Assembly (NCBI GenBank): GCA_003194525.1
Contig: NBIV01000454.1
Location: forward strand, 1 to 34,615
Length of the DNA stretch: 34,615 bases
Origin: Gracilariopsis chorda
Taxonomy: Eukaryota; Rhodophyta; Florideophyceae; Gracilariales; Gracilariaceae
Direction of reading: 5' to 3'
Shown: piece by piece, positions 17,056-28,714 of the stretch
Layout: each line of letters opens with the position of its first letter
How positions within the stretch are numbered: position 1 is the first letter of the stretch
Position numbers and translations under genes: made by a program
Notes under the pieces: model-generated
Databases searched by the model: none
The model's input: the letters and a program-made list of their open reading frames with translations, nothing else
What the model was told of the DNA's origin: nothing

Positions 17056-18447
17056 CTATGTTCTCAGCATAAATCCAAATATTTCGGTCCCATCATTGTC
17101 GAATCTCCACCCCAGTTCCTTTGATTCGTCATTTCCTCTTGCAAAATCCTCCACATGGTGCGTATCGCTGAAAAACTCTTTCCATGCCCAACGAGAATCC
17201 ACGCCATCCTCCATACCCAACGCCACTGCCACAATCCAAACAACTACAAGAACTCCGCATATGATTAGGCTTGGAACGACCCCCATCCGAGGTCTAGTAT
17301 AGTACGCCAGCGGATCTTCAATCATGTCTAGATAGAAAAACCGATCTTCATTAGAGTACTCTCCACGTGCCTGGCCGGACGGAACTATCACCGAGTTGAT
17401 CGCGCCCATCAAAAACACTGGCATCACTCTATGTGGATCATTCCACGGACCATCTGATACGCCTGGTGCGTTCCACAGACTAGTACCTGTTACGTCTAGT
17501 TTGCTTATATCGAGAAGAAAAAGCAATGCCATGTTTCTCCCTCCGTCAACAGTGGAAGTAGGGGACGAAATATTCACTATTTCCCATGTGCGAACTGTGA
17601 CGTTTGCTCGGTTAAGTCTGGATGACACCACGTTTGCAACCTCTTCTTCGCCTTGATTAGTCATCGCAGAAAAGAAAGCCCCGTTATCCATCATCACAAC
17701 TCCTACTTTGTTGTACATGTCGAATACGGTTGCGTCATCTCGAAGCGTCGCCGTAATACCAACCACCCTGTTGATGATGAGAGAAATAAAGGCCTCGCCC
17801 GATTCACCGAACTTGCCGCCCGTTTTCAGAAGCGAGGCGGAATACCCAGTACACGCCTGTATATATGCTCGTGATTCAAACCCAGCCTTCTCGGCTATGC
17901 CTCCCATATTATTGCAGGTGTTAATCGGTACAGGAAATACAGACTCACAACCTCTATCTTTGAACTCAAATACTGGAACTGTGCCCAGATGTACGTCGAA
18001 TACCTTCTTTTGTCCGGTGGAGAGAAAAATGAATATAAACTCCATGCAAACTGCTACAAAACCCAGAACAACTAGACTGGCGTACGTCCATTTACCCGAA
18101 GTGAGCTGAGGTCCGAAAGCCTGGTTTCGATTCCAAGGCCTCTTAGTTCTAATTCCCCTAAGAACCGTCGCACACAACGTTATCGGATTGGAGCAATTAT
18201 CCACAATATGGCGTCTCAAAACAACTCTCTTACTCACTTCGCCATTCTTTGCGCGAACAGAAACTCGGAATATGATATCTACAAATAGCAGAAGAGAAAA
18301 GGATGTCGTGATTGCTGTTAAAATTGACACTGTGTTCTCTCCTAGATTGAAGTTCATCGGATCGTTAAACTTGTCATCGTAAAACCCGCGAACATCCCAT
18401 AGATCGGCTGCATTTGACCTGTTTCCCGGACACATTGACAATTCCAT
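17056..18447 (-). CDS. predicted three-span membrane protein, family unknown
   Basis: This is an intact 463-codon frame. I take the ATG at 18447 (MELSMCPG); the frame is open a further 11 codons upstream but without another ATG. Counting residues from 18480, hydrophobic spans lie at about 51-72, 133-154 and 401-422. Between the second and third is a domain of about 245 residues with several Cys (for example 178, 189, 210) and N-glycosylation sequons NVT (293) and NIS (303), which suggests that it faces the exoplasmic side. The tail after the last span is short and acidic. I recognise no enzyme or transporter motif. No introns are needed. It is the only long, unbroken, non-transposon gene in the window, so it is probably a host gene. 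A transposon passenger or a member of a lineage-specific family is also possible. Confidence 0.7.
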   Translation of the reverse strand: MELSMCPGNRSNAADLWDVRGFYDDKFNDPMNFNLGENTVSILTAITTSFSLLLFVDIIFRVSVRAKNGEVSKRVVLRRHIVDNCSNPITLCATVLRGIRTKRPWNRNQAFGPQLTSGKWTYASLVVLGFVAVCMEFIFIFLSTGQKKVFDVHLGTVPVFEFKDRGCESVFPVPINTCNNMGGIAEKAGFESRAYIQACTGYSASLLKTGGKFGESGEAFISLIINRVVGITATLRDDATVFDMYNKVGVVMMDNGAFFSAMTNQGEEEVANVVSSRLNRANVTVRTWEIVNISSPTSTVDGGRNMALLFLLDISKLDVTGTSLWNAPGVSDGPWNDPHRVMPVFLMGAINSVIVPSGQARGEYSNEDRFFYLDMIEDPLAYYTRPRMGVVPSLIICGVLVVVWIVAVALGMEDGVDSRWAWKEFFSDTHHVEDFARGNDESKELGWRFDNDGTEIFGFMLRT

Positions 18448-21242
18448 GGTGCAAAAAACTTTCAACAACTGAGGCAGCAAACAAGCTTTGATCTCTTACA
18501 GTTTCCGTGTAGAGCTTCAAGAGGAATGATGAGGGGGGCGAGTGTTTTTGAAATCTTGCTGATATTGACCGTACTCCTACCGAGGTGATGGCAGTCACCA
18601 TAATGCGTTCGCATCTGCATTTGAGTGAAACCCGCTTTTATTATGTTCATGTCACCCGGCTTAATCCACCAGGCTTCGGCAAGGAGGTATGTCCACGCTA
18701 CATGAAAATACAAGTGTAGATTCCTTCCCATAAGTGCACGACGTGTTACCCTTCAGTAACAACAGAGAAGATCCTCTTTGCAGGTAGTATTTCCATCTTT
18801 CGGAGATAGTGACGTACCGCCCTCTTGCACCATTTGCATCAGCTGCACAGCTCACGCTGATATATCGAAAGAGCTGACCTTGATCAGCTCGCACTGCACG
18901 GGAGCAGCTTCATATATCTCCAAATACATGCTTGGCAGTTCGTGCCGAGTGCGGGGGACAGTGGAGAAGACAGGACTTCACATTACATTCCCTTCTCCTC
19001 TGACGGATCCTGTGGGTTACGCGATATGTAGACACACCCGATACGCAAATGATGCAATTCGCACTGTATGCTCCCGACAGGAACGATTTCAGACGGGTTT
19101 TGACAACTTCCCAGATCTACGCTGTCGAAACTACTTGCTAATAGTATTTATTGGCGTACACTTGAATGCAAGTGATGGATCTTTTCAGAATCAGTGAGGC
19201 ACGCAGGGAGTTGTGGAAAATGTCGGATTTTCGACAAAGTATCAAATGGTCCAGGTGGAATCTTGAAAAGCATGTAAACGAAGCTTTGAAACAAAAAGCG
19301 CTGTTAGCTTAAACGTACCAAACCAGAACTTTCGTAAAATATCGTCGGAAAGAAGCTATCAAATGTTTTAGAGAAAGACAAGCTTGCAATATATGCAGTT
19401 CGTACTACTAACATACCAGAAAATCTTTCATATGGTTTTAAAGTATTTCTGCGGTCATAAAATGTACTTGTAGATTTTGAATTTCTTTTTCTATTAATGA
19501 CCCAAGAAAGTCTAGAGCTCTTTTGAAAAAGTTGCAACACATATCAATTTTCTTTACTCTACAACTTCATCGTTCTAATAAAGTTTTACTGTCAATTATC
19601 ATTCGTATTTTGAACCGATGAAATTGCATTAAGAAGTGTTTTGAGTACCTAAAAAATGTCATAACTCAGTATTGAAGCTCATAAGCATTTGAATTTGTTT
19701 TCCATTTTCAAAATGGTCTTCTATGAGTTTACCACCCTTTTGTTTTTCATTTTCTCCAAGATGCCTACACCATGAGCATTGCAATGTCCTTTTTGCATGA
19801 CGCGTTACTGAAGTAACCTGCATGTGCAGAATGTAAGGTACGGTATTTCCATAATTACTTCTATTCATCAAAAGTACTACATTGGTAGTAACTGATTTTT
19901 AGGGAACATCGAAAAGACAATATAAATGCACTCAATTACTGCAATATGTCAATTTAGAGTAGAACTGGTCTTTATTATGAATCAAATAGTATTTTCTCAT
20001 TCCGATTCACTATCTCAGTACAAAGGGTACAAAGCGCCTTCGGCTCTGCCACTCTGTCCTGCAGTTGTGACTTTTGCATTTGGTCACCAGGAAACAGTGG
20101 CAGGGCTAAACTGTGAGGCCAAAAAAACCAAAACCTGCACTTCCACCATCTTCATAGTCAAAAATGCTCGTAGTCCAAAAAGTTTGATTATGATTGGTGC
20201 AAAGATCTGACACACACAAAGCGGAACATTTAATGCTTCAGAACAGGATTCTGATTGCCAAACGAGTTTGCATAAAAAAAACCTACCGAGCATTTTTTGG
20301 TTTTACAGGCTGCAAATGTTATGGTTGCAAACCTTTCGATAAGTTAATTAACTGCAGGCTTTTGGATCAGTTTGTATTTTCGCGCTATGATGTTGGTTCT
20401 GTAAGCTGTTCTGTAGCAAAAATGTGATGGATGCATTGGCAATAATATTGATGGCACTGAGAGTACTGTATTTACGTTATGAACCCAGTCTGCAGCTCCG
20501 TTGCTGGAACTGCAGTCGTTTCTGCAGTTTCGAACATTCAGCAGCAGCTCAGAAGCTCTATGTTTTTTGCGGCTGCTACTGAGTGTTTCTACCAGCAGTA
20601 ACACGTTGCGCAAAAAGAATGCTTTCCATGGGCTGACGTAGGCATGAGAAGAGATTTCTGGCGCAACGCCACCCTTCAATCAACAGCTTCCATTAAAGTA
20701 CTTGTAAATCGTTATTGTACAGTTTTTCGGTATCACAGCAGTTACGTTAACATATAAAATAACATGTAATAAACTCTACGGCTAAAGACAGAAAACGGTA
20801 AAAGAATAGCTCAAAACCTCATAGCTGGATCTTATTCTTTCAGATTTATCTAACAGATTTGCACGTTTTGCACGGAGTAAAATTGTGCGCTTGTTTTCAG
20901 AACTACCACTAGCCTTCACATGATTTTCATTATCTGCAAATACACTCTCGATTTTTTTCCTAAATACTTTCAATTCTACGAAATTTCTGTTTGAAGAAGG
21001 ACCATATACCCAATAATTGTGGAAGATTAAATCGATAAATAAATTTTCGGAGCCAGTTCACAGCCCAATATTCTTTTCTTAAAACCAGTACGCATTTTAT
21101 CTCTCTTTTTGGAATTAAAATGCGTATTAGGGAGGTGTTTCTGACTAATTGAAGGCGTTGAGCCATAAACCTCTTTTCACGCCCCCATAGCCACATAAAG
21201 AACGCTCATTTCGCGCAACGTCTCCTTGCCACTTGAAGAAAA
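18448..21242. other. 2.8 kb without a recognisable gene
   Basis: AT-rich in 19200-21200, with only short frames. The longest (18778-19197, 139 codons, plus) shows no motif and no supporting context. I see no transposon protein. The short CAG/CTG inverted repeat at 21243-21292 marks its right edge. Confidence 0.45.
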
Positions 21243-21292
21243 TAGCAGCAGCAGCGCCAGCAAAGCGAACTGTGCAATGCCTGCTGCTGCTA
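21243..21292. repeat. CAG/CTG inverted repeat
   Basis: TAGCAGCAGCAG (21243-21254) and CTGCTGCTGCTA (21281-21292) are perfect 12-bp complements around a 26-nt loop. It lies just outside the left 19-bp repeat that brackets the Helitron. CAG/CTG-rich DNA also occurs inside the right end (about 28450-28520), so it may belong to the element's terminal structure. Confidence 0.6.
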
Positions 21293-21315
21293 AGTGGCTG
21301 CTCTTCCAAAATTTA

Positions 21316-21334
21316 CTATAGTGCCAGCCACTCA
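21316..21334 (+). repeat. left arm of the 19-bp inverted repeat around the Helitron
   Basis: CTATAGTGCCAGCCACTCA is the exact reverse complement of 28715-28733. The flanks on either side do not match, so the repeat has a defined length. Confidence 0.75.
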
Positions 21335-22078
21335 GTATAAGGGCAAGATGCGATTCAAGGTTAGCTTATTGTACTGCATCAGTGTAGCATGTGGCACAAA
21401 CATATACACGCAATGGAGAAGGGCAAAAGCACCTTGCGTGATGACCCTAACCACTACGTAACCTCCCATTTAAAGCTTGTCTAATAGAGCAGTCTCGTGA
21501 CATACTGCTACTTTAGGGACTGTTGCTGAGTTGGGAAATAACAAGGTCAAGCTCGTTTGCAGGTCATCACAAAAGTAACCCACTGAGTATCACGGATCTG
21601 GGAAGATTCAGGTCCTCTTCTGTAATTTAATGGTCGCTAAACGGCGATCCGGGAAGTAGGAGAGTTCTCCAAACTTACGATCAGCTTGTTGTGCAAAGCC
21701 CAGGGCGTCCACCGCTTCATACATTTTGGAGCCGGATAAGAGAATTAAGTGTGTGAGTAAAGGCAGAACCATTTCATTAACCGCACGGGGCTTAGAAATC
21801 AAGGGGTAAGAAAACCGGTTTAGCATACTTTGCTAGTCAAAGTTCAATAAGTGTTTGTGGGGAGTCCTTGTGCTGCTAACGACTGAATTGAGTAAGTATA
21901 CGTCTTGCAGCAGTTTCTTAACTGGTAATTCAAGTAGGCACCGTGGACCCAAAGCAATAAACTGCAACCACTGTTTTTCACTTTCAACTTGGTTTGTATT
22001 GGAATTTTTCTGGAACTCTGGCAACGTTTCTGGGGTTCAAAACAGTGGCATTGATTTTTTCTTCTTTTGTAATTCACT

Positions 22079-23400
22079 ATGATGCGAGGAAGTCTATCCA
22101 CGAATTCTGGTGGGGTAAAACCAAATTCTCGAGGTGTTCAAGGGCATTCGAGAGGTGCTCCATTCAGTTCTGGATGTGCGAGAGAGACATCAGGCAGCGC
22201 AAGGCAAAACACTGGGGATAGTCGAGTGGATAGTGGATTACGGCCACGATTTGGAAGACCTCGAGGATTGCCGTTTCGTCTCGCTACAGATGAGATGGGG
22301 GTAAAGAACAGCGAAGAGCACGTTCAAGGACCTATTGGTCCAGCTGTGGAAGAAGACGAAATTACTCATGCATCTAATTCGGTTGCAGCGGCAGTTACCA
22401 GAAACACCGCTGGAGCACCTGGGTCTGTTGCCAGAGGTCTACCAACTCCATGCCATATACTTAGATTTCTGGAGTTTGTGAGAGGCCTTCCGAATCACAT
22501 CTCTCCGCCTCTGATGCCTCCCCCTCTCCCACCGGTGCCTGCAGAACATATGCCCGTTGTGATGGCCGCAGAAGAGGATGAGACGACTCCTGCTATCGAA
22601 CATCCGCTGCAGCAGCCTGCTCTGCCGCAGGCTGGACAAGAAGAAAAGCAGATGCCTGCTCCCATGGAAGTTGAACAGTACGAGATCACTGCGCATTTCT
22701 CACAGCAGCCACAGCAGTAGTTTGATACGACAATCATGCACTCTGCTGAGCGCCTCGATCGAGGACCCTATCGTTTGTACTTTGCGTGGGTTCTGGTTGC
22801 AGCTCAAGCGAGGAATGATTCGCCGATCCCTGAAATGGTCCTAGAGTTTGAGGCGCTACTCATTGCGGGTCAAAGGCGATTTGGAAGATGCAGGGAACAC
22901 TTACACACGCTCTCTTCCTGCCCATAATCGGACTGGACATTGAAAACTCATAGCTGCAAGTATTGTGGTTGTGTTTTGCTTGGTAAAGAGATCACCAGAG
23001 TATGCTGTGAAATGAGACGAATGTCAGGATGGGGCGTTACGCTCTACAGAAGGCATAGCAACGAGTTGTTTCGCAGTCATTTTATCTTGAGAGCCTTTCA
23101 CAGCCATTTTATCGACTTTAATACAGTCTTCGCGACAACGCAAGCGTTCATGCACATGTCGTATGTGAAGGGAGGTGGTCGTTCCCCCCTCAGACTTGAG
23201 GGAAACCCAGCTCTTGCTCTGCCCATGCAGAACCAGAACAACACGCTCTACAGCTTTCTCTGAGGCACCATCTTACCTTCGTTGGATCTATCCCACTATG
23301 CAAGGGCAATTCTGCGTGCATTCATTCAAGACACCGACGTAAGAGGCATCCTGCCCAAGGTGTATGATTTAGTCTAGGCGTAGCCAGACGTGATGCGCGA
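22079..23400 (+). pseudogene. Helitron transposase, N-terminal part
   Basis: One reading frame runs from ATG 22079 with stops at 22718-22720, 22925-22927 and 23261-23263. The first 213 codons are low-complexity (Gly/Ser/Arg, then Pro/Glu/Gln), with no known fold. After them comes CKYCGCVLLGKEITRVCCE (about 22960-23010), a Cys-rich module, and then SHFIDFNTVFATTQAF and a stretch corresponding to the start of the Helitron helicase-like domain. The order (Cys module, then conserved Phe/Asn-rich region) matches Helitron transposases; the assignment relies on the clearer domains downstream. The sequence becomes unreadable before the solo LTR. Confidence 0.7.
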
Positions 23401-23542
23401 GCAGTACGGATCCAAAAAACCCTAGCACGCAACAACAGCAACAAAATGCAGAAACCGTCGTGAGTATTGTAGTGCACGCTCTCTCTGGGGGTGGATCTTG
23501 AGCACTTATTAATTTTCCGACTGTTCGCCTCATCTACAATAC

Positions 23543-24242
23543 TGTGGCACGGCTTGGCTGGATGCACCGTGGCAACGAACTCTGCACGTGTTACAAGGAT
23601 GTGCCACTGTAGTGGATAGGATTTTGCTATCTATTTATTAATTTATTTAGTTATTACAGTGAGATAGTTACTGTAATTAGTGCGCGGGCGAGTTGCCGTC
23701 CCATTAGTAAACCTTCCCCAACAAGGGGCCCCAACCTGGGCAATTGGCTCTAGACCTCACCGCCTTCGCGTGTTCCCTACTTCTCTTTGGAGGGAAGCAC
23801 CGTCGCATAAGGGAAGTCTAACCCCCTTGCCTATCTAAAGGACATGATAAATCGGATTCTTATTCCAACTTTCTTGGTGTTCGCATTGTATAAGGTTCAT
23901 ATACCGGCACTGCCGTTAGTCTTCGTCACGACACTCGTGACTCAGCTCCCCCTTACTTTTCCCTTTACAGGGTGGCTTTACGGCTACCTATGGATCGTGT
24001 TCGCGCGTGCCAGTAACGTGGAAACCTCACTTCTCTAGAGGACGACCACCCCCATACACCGCTCCTGGGATACTCGATTCTTGCCTCAACCTCCCTGCGC
24101 CAGTCGCGACGGGTGCCCTCGACCTTACAACCCGACATATTCGTGCCACTCTTGGGAGGGCTTTACCCAACTGGGCTCACCTTTAACAGGAAAGATTCCG
24201 AACGTCTTTCGGTGCACTCCCGCTCCCGGGCATTGCACTACA
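23543..24242 (+). repeat. solo LTR of the gypsy family, divergent, inside the Helitron
   Basis: The plus strand aligns with the element-sense LTR of the gypsy at 3003-12580 over most of its length. Examples are the shared tract around TTCCCCAACAAGGGG near 23713, CCAACTTTCTTGG near 23867, AACGTGGAAAC near 24016, and the end GGGCATTGCACTACA at 24242. It is strongly diverged and about 130 bp shorter. If it begins TGTGGCACGG at 23543, it is flanked by AATAC (23538-23542) and AATAT (24243-24247), a target duplication with one change. No internal retrotransposon sequence is attached, so it is probably a solo LTR left by LTR-LTR recombination. Confidence 0.8.
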
Positions 24243-24247
24243 AATAT

Positions 24248-26100
24248 CAGCGTGCAGGGAGCAGAAGAGGGAGTAATCATACGTTGATACGAAGGAACCC
24301 CAAGTGCCACAGTTAGTGATCGACATGCAGGTACTGGCCCTCTCCCTGAAGACGCTGCTGGTGAGGGGCCCACCATGATGAGAACACTCGTCGTAGATCC
24401 GAATGGTCTGTATCAAGTTTAGTCTCAAGTACCGCGCTTGATAGAAGGAACCGTAACAGAGGAGAATTCCGTAGTGACGGCTGCTCTTACTGCTGGAGCC
24501 GAGGCGACTGCGCATGCCGCAAAAACTGCGCAAATGCGTTACCGACTTCTAAAACCAGCGTCCAAACTTGCATGGAAAGGTACTTTCCCTTCTTTTCTAC
24601 CCGTAAGGCGGTGAGTAAGGTGCATGTGACATTGGCGTGTTTGTGAACGAATGGAATTCTACACAGCAAAGCTCAGGTCTCAAAGCCAAAAAAAAAAAGA
24701 TCGGAAAGCTTACTTGGGCTGAGAACCCAAAGCCATGTCTGTATTAAGACAACATCCTTCTGAACAGTGGATCGTTGATGCAGATGTGAGTGCTTTGCAC
24801 CCACAGAAACATTGAGGACATGCGACTGAATTTCCTGGAGAGAGAAAAACAGGCACCCATTGTAAAAGACCAGGAGATCCAGCAAGCAAAGGAATAAACC
24901 GATCAATTTTCACCATCCCAGTTCGCGCATATGGGACAGATCTATGTGACTGATGACTTGGTCAACTCAGCAGCCTACTGGAAGAAAAAACCCATGGGTG
25001 TGCAGGGGATGGAGGCGTGGAGAGGGTGGCCTTCTCTCATCATTAATATAACCTGGCGGGAGGACATCCAGCACCTTTGGATTGACAAGAGCAATCGTGG
25101 CGCACGTACAGCACAGAGAAATCGCCCTCGATCGTTTAATCGGCCGGATTTGATTGCAATGGTGGAAAACTAGTACGCCAATGACTTCATGAAGGAGCAA
25201 ATATTTGGAATGAAGTGCTTGGGGCTTGCATCAAAGCTTGAGCTTTAAGAACGCGATGTGCATCACCACTACATGCTCTTGTGGCTAGAGGGAGGCGTGA
25301 TTGAAGGATTTGATTGGATCGACCAGCTGATTTGTGCACGAGTGCTCCTTCCGTGTGAATACTACGCATTGCGTGCCCTCATTAGTTACATGCACAGGCA
25401 CTGCCCCTCCTCTTTTTGCCGGAATCGCGCTGGGTGGTCCAAGTTTGGGTACGACAGCAACATTATTGTGCCGAAGACGTACATCAAAGAAGGCACGAGT
25501 TGCGTGGTATACCGCAGAGGAAAGGAATATGATTTCAAGATTTTGTCGTACAGCCGAACCATTACCAGGAAGTACCATTTCCACAATAACATAGAACACA
25601 CTCAAGGAGGGGGCACAGTGTTCCATTTGCTGAGGTACGCGTTTAAGCAGCAAAACGCGCAGAAGTTGGTGCTCAATGTGAGTGGCGCTAACTATCCAGG
25701 CAGTCAGAGCAAGCAGCAACAAGTGCCGCAGGTGTAGAACAGCATTCGTGCATACATGCGCGCGCATGTGGTGGGCACTGTCAACGTAGCTTGGAAAATT
25801 TTTGAATTTTGCCATGTAAAACTCATATGTAAAGTACAGCGACTGGCCATTCACTTGGGAAAAGATCGCATCTTTCTGCTCAGAGGTCCAAACCATCTCC
25901 TTTCTGCATCGCAACCATCTACACTAGAGAGTTACTTTGCAAGGCCCAAAGCATATGCCAACCTCGACTACCTTTCTTACTTTGAAAAGCTGCGCGTTTT
26001 TGTCGCATGCGTTCTGCCCATTTGCTTCATTACCATGACAGTGAAAGCAATTAGGTGTCCACAGACGACTGCGATCTGCCCATGTACGTGGTAGAGCCCA
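24248..26100 (+). pseudogene. Helitron transposase, HUH Rep region
   Basis: Mostly one frame (24931-26094) with stops at 25171-25173, 25246-25248 and 25735-25737. WREDIQHLWID and RPDLIAMV (25050-25160) match the segment before the HUH motif. The HUH position itself reads HHHYMLLWLE (about 25261-25290), where the family has His-x-His, so the second His appears to be Tyr. Downstream are IDQLICARVL, ISYMHRHCPSSFC, and the segment with KYHFHNNIE that corresponds to the Rep tyrosine region, in which a Tyr expected by the family is replaced. The passage 25750-25940 (AWKIFEF, VQRLAIHLG, STLESYFARP) is a characteristic Helitron linker. Before 24900 only fragments such as QWIVDADVSAL are readable, in another frame. 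Confidence 0.85.
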
Positions 26101-28150
26101 AGAAACACGAGCAGTGCGTCGCAAGGATGAGAAGTGTGTAACCGTCCAGAATTGAGCTGTTTGCTCTTCCCTTGCTGCTCATGAATCACGGCCCGAGCTC
26201 CTAACAAGACGCAAGGACTTTCAATGAACAGCTGTATGGAACGCATTGTGAAACGGTGATTGCAAGCGGACTGCTCATGGACGGAACTGGGTTTCATATT
26301 AGGTTCTAGGAAGCAGTCCAAATCTACAGCATGCTTGCAGGTCTAAGACTTCTGGTTGCTACATTATACCAGCAAGGCGCAGACAAAAATGAAATGGCCA
26401 TCGAGAACTGGAAGGCACTATGTAGCGACATACTTAGAAGCGATGAGCAGCAACCAAAGCAAGTGATGTATAGGAGTGTGGTGGAGGTCTCAGACTGACA
26501 CGGTGGACCACTGCTTCGCGATCACAGCTTCTTCTCGCAACAGCTACAGCAGGGTTGTGCAGCACTGACCGAGAAACATCGAGCTAAAATCACTCGAGAC
26601 GCGCGCGTGATGCAAAATGCTTCAACGTTTCAATCACGGTACGCGACCTCAAAAACTTGCCATAGGCAAGTCATTGTCACCTTCATTGCTACCCTTCAAC
26701 AATCAGAAGTACTGAAAGAGCGAAAAAGCGTTCCGGGAAGGATGTTATCTGCGCAAGTATCCGCAGAAACCGAGAAGACATACGTTCTCAACCTCCTTCG
26801 CGATATCGCTGAATCGAAAGGAATGCTCACTGAAATAATTGCTACAACAGGCATTGAATAATTGTTGTACGAAGTTGGACGCACTTTACATAAACTGCTT
26901 GGACTGGTTGTAGCTGATAAGGGCAGCACAAGCAGCACTATAGCCACTTTGTGTAAGTACGGTCCCCAATTTCGACGTGCCAAACTGTTACGCAAAGTAC
27001 TACTGCTCTTCCTGGATGAGGCTTCCATGCTCTCTAGAAGACTATTCAAACTCATGGATGCGTTGCTCAAATACCTTAGGTTCACTGGAATGGAAAACAC
27101 GCCAATTCTTGCGGGCATGACTATCGTTCTATCCGGAGACCTCTCCCAACTGCTTCCATTTATGCCGCAGGTATACATGGAGGCTGAGAAGAGTGGTAAT
27201 GGGAGACCAGTGAAAACAAAAAATTCTCAACGGGTGTCGTAGAAAAGAGTGGTCTGTGGACATTGTGCTTGGTTTAAGTGCTTTACCTCACCGAACAAGT
27301 ACGCCAAGCCGATTATCCAGCATTTTCGTCACTCTTACTTTCGATTGCACGCAAAAAAATATCCAAAAATGATCCAATACCACTCAAATCTACCAGAACT
27401 TGCGAACAACTTCCTGTGAAAGTGGCTTACAGCACGCCACAAGGAGGGTGTGGATCTCAGAAAAAAATTCCCATTGCCTCCACAAACCAATTGATTGATG
27501 GCCATAATGCAGCAGCTATTGATCTTCTCCGTGTTGAGCGGTTCGTTCTTCCGTCAGCGTCGACTGTACAACCTGCTTGTGGACATAATCCATAGTCCAG
27601 CATCTTTAATACTACCTTTCCCAAGTTTGCCTATCAGCATGCGCCTACTACAATATCGCCTCATAACTTGGACTTGAAGATTGGTGTGCCAGTCAAGGGC
27701 ATTCAGAACGTGCAACATCCCGCTGTGGTCAATGAAAAGCTGTTCTTGGTTGTGTTTGTCGATCATTTTACGATGCAGGTGGCTCGATTCGACGAGAACG
27801 GACAGGTGCCAGAATGATAGATCCTGCACCTCATCGATTTCGAGTTTTCTTTTTGTAGACATTCGAATGATTCAAAGGTAGTTTCCCATTCTTCTTGCGT
27901 TTGCCGCAACCGTTCAAAAGGAACAGGGAAAGACCCTGGATGCCTTGGTTTTTGATGTGCAATCCAACTTGTTCTGCGCAGGTCACTTTTACTTGGCATT
28001 GTCGCCCGTTCGAAGGAATGACCATGTGCTGCTTCTGCGTGACCAACAGCTTACACCCGGAAATACACAGACACATCATCTCATGCCTGTGGCCATCGCG
28101 AAGCTATTGCTGTCGAAGCAATTCAGTTCTTTATCCCTCCACAACTTTAA
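26101..28150 (+). pseudogene. Helitron transposase, PIF1-like helicase region
   Basis: Readable in pieces across frames: RTFNEQLYGTHCETVIASGL (about 26210-26270) is the pre-helicase segment. At 26763-26780 the Walker A site reads AETEKT, with Glu in place of both loop Gly residues. Walker B is LFLDEASM (about 27006-27029), followed by SGDLSQLLP (about 27135-27161). Further on come VGVPVKGIQNVQHPAVVNEK (27684-27740), ARFDENGQVPE (27783-27815) and a final motif block with QGKTLDALVFDVQSNLF and YLALSPVRR (27930-28015), as in PIF1/Helitron helicases. Stops at 26859-26861, 27240-27242 and others plus at least three frame changes make it non-functional. Confidence 0.85.
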
Positions 28151-28265
28151 TCATATTTCTTGCTTTCTTCATTCATTGACTTAAACTACTTGATTTTCAT
28201 CTTTTCCGTACTCTACGCCCTTTCCTTCCCACCGCTTTTTCTCATTTCTTCACTGTCACTTGCAG

Positions 28266-28444
28266 CGCCGCACGCGGCCAAGGGCCTTTACCTCTTATCC
28301 CAACACCACCCGTACTATAATGATTTGCTCAAGGATGAGAAGGATGTTTTTGATTGACGGGAGGCATTGCGCCAAAACATCCTCTTGAAGCATCTTTTAG
28401 CGCATGAAATTTCCAATTTGGCCCGACGTCCCCCTGCCAATTAA
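28266..28444 (+). pseudogene. possible last exon of the Helitron protein or an adjacent gene remnant
   Basis: A pyrimidine-rich tract ending in CTTGCAG at 28265 looks like a 3' splice site. After it one frame reads ...HHPYYNDLLKDEKDVFD, a TGA at 28355-28357, then REALRQNILLKHLLAHEISN and ends at TAA 28442-28444. The residue pattern is protein-like, and the stop could be a CGA-to-TGA change. I do not recognise the domain. Confidence 0.35.
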
Positions 28445-28514
28445 AAACTCAGCAGCAGCACCAAAAAAGCTCAAACCTCATTGGCTGCTACTCCATGTTG
28501 ACTGCTCTTGCTGC

Positions 28515-28552
28515 TCATTGGCTGGCATTACAGTAGTACCAGCCAATCGGTG
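28515..28552. repeat. hairpin with CCAGCC arms in the Helitron 3' region
   Basis: Arms ATTGGCTGG and CCAGCCAAT flank a 13-nt loop. The same GGCTGG...CCAGCC pattern recurs at 28721-28753 (overlapping the right 19-bp repeat), and CCAAT/ATTGG boxes occur at about 28485 and 28595. It may be the subterminal hairpin of the Helitron or a short non-autonomous element. Confidence 0.55.
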
Positions 28553-28714
28553 GCAGAGTGGCTAACTCTGAAATCAATTCTGCATTGTCAGCCAATAGCA
28601 ATCAATCACACACTTGAACTCTGACATGTCGGTCAAAAGTTAAAAGAATTTAAAGTGGCACTAAACGGTTACCACTTTTCGTTCGGACAAATTAGGACAA
28701 TTCTTACTTGCGTT

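Noticed and set aside
18448..18480. upstream extension of the membrane-protein gene
   Set aside because: The frame is open but the first codon is TTG. The first ATG is at 18447.
18778..19197. 139-codon plus-strand frame
   Set aside because: No motif, no codon pattern or neighbour to support it, in non-coding surroundings.
22439..22737. minus-strand frames opposite the Helitron N-terminal region
   Set aside because: Antisense of a Pro/Gln-rich stretch; Cys/Gly-rich translation is an artefact.
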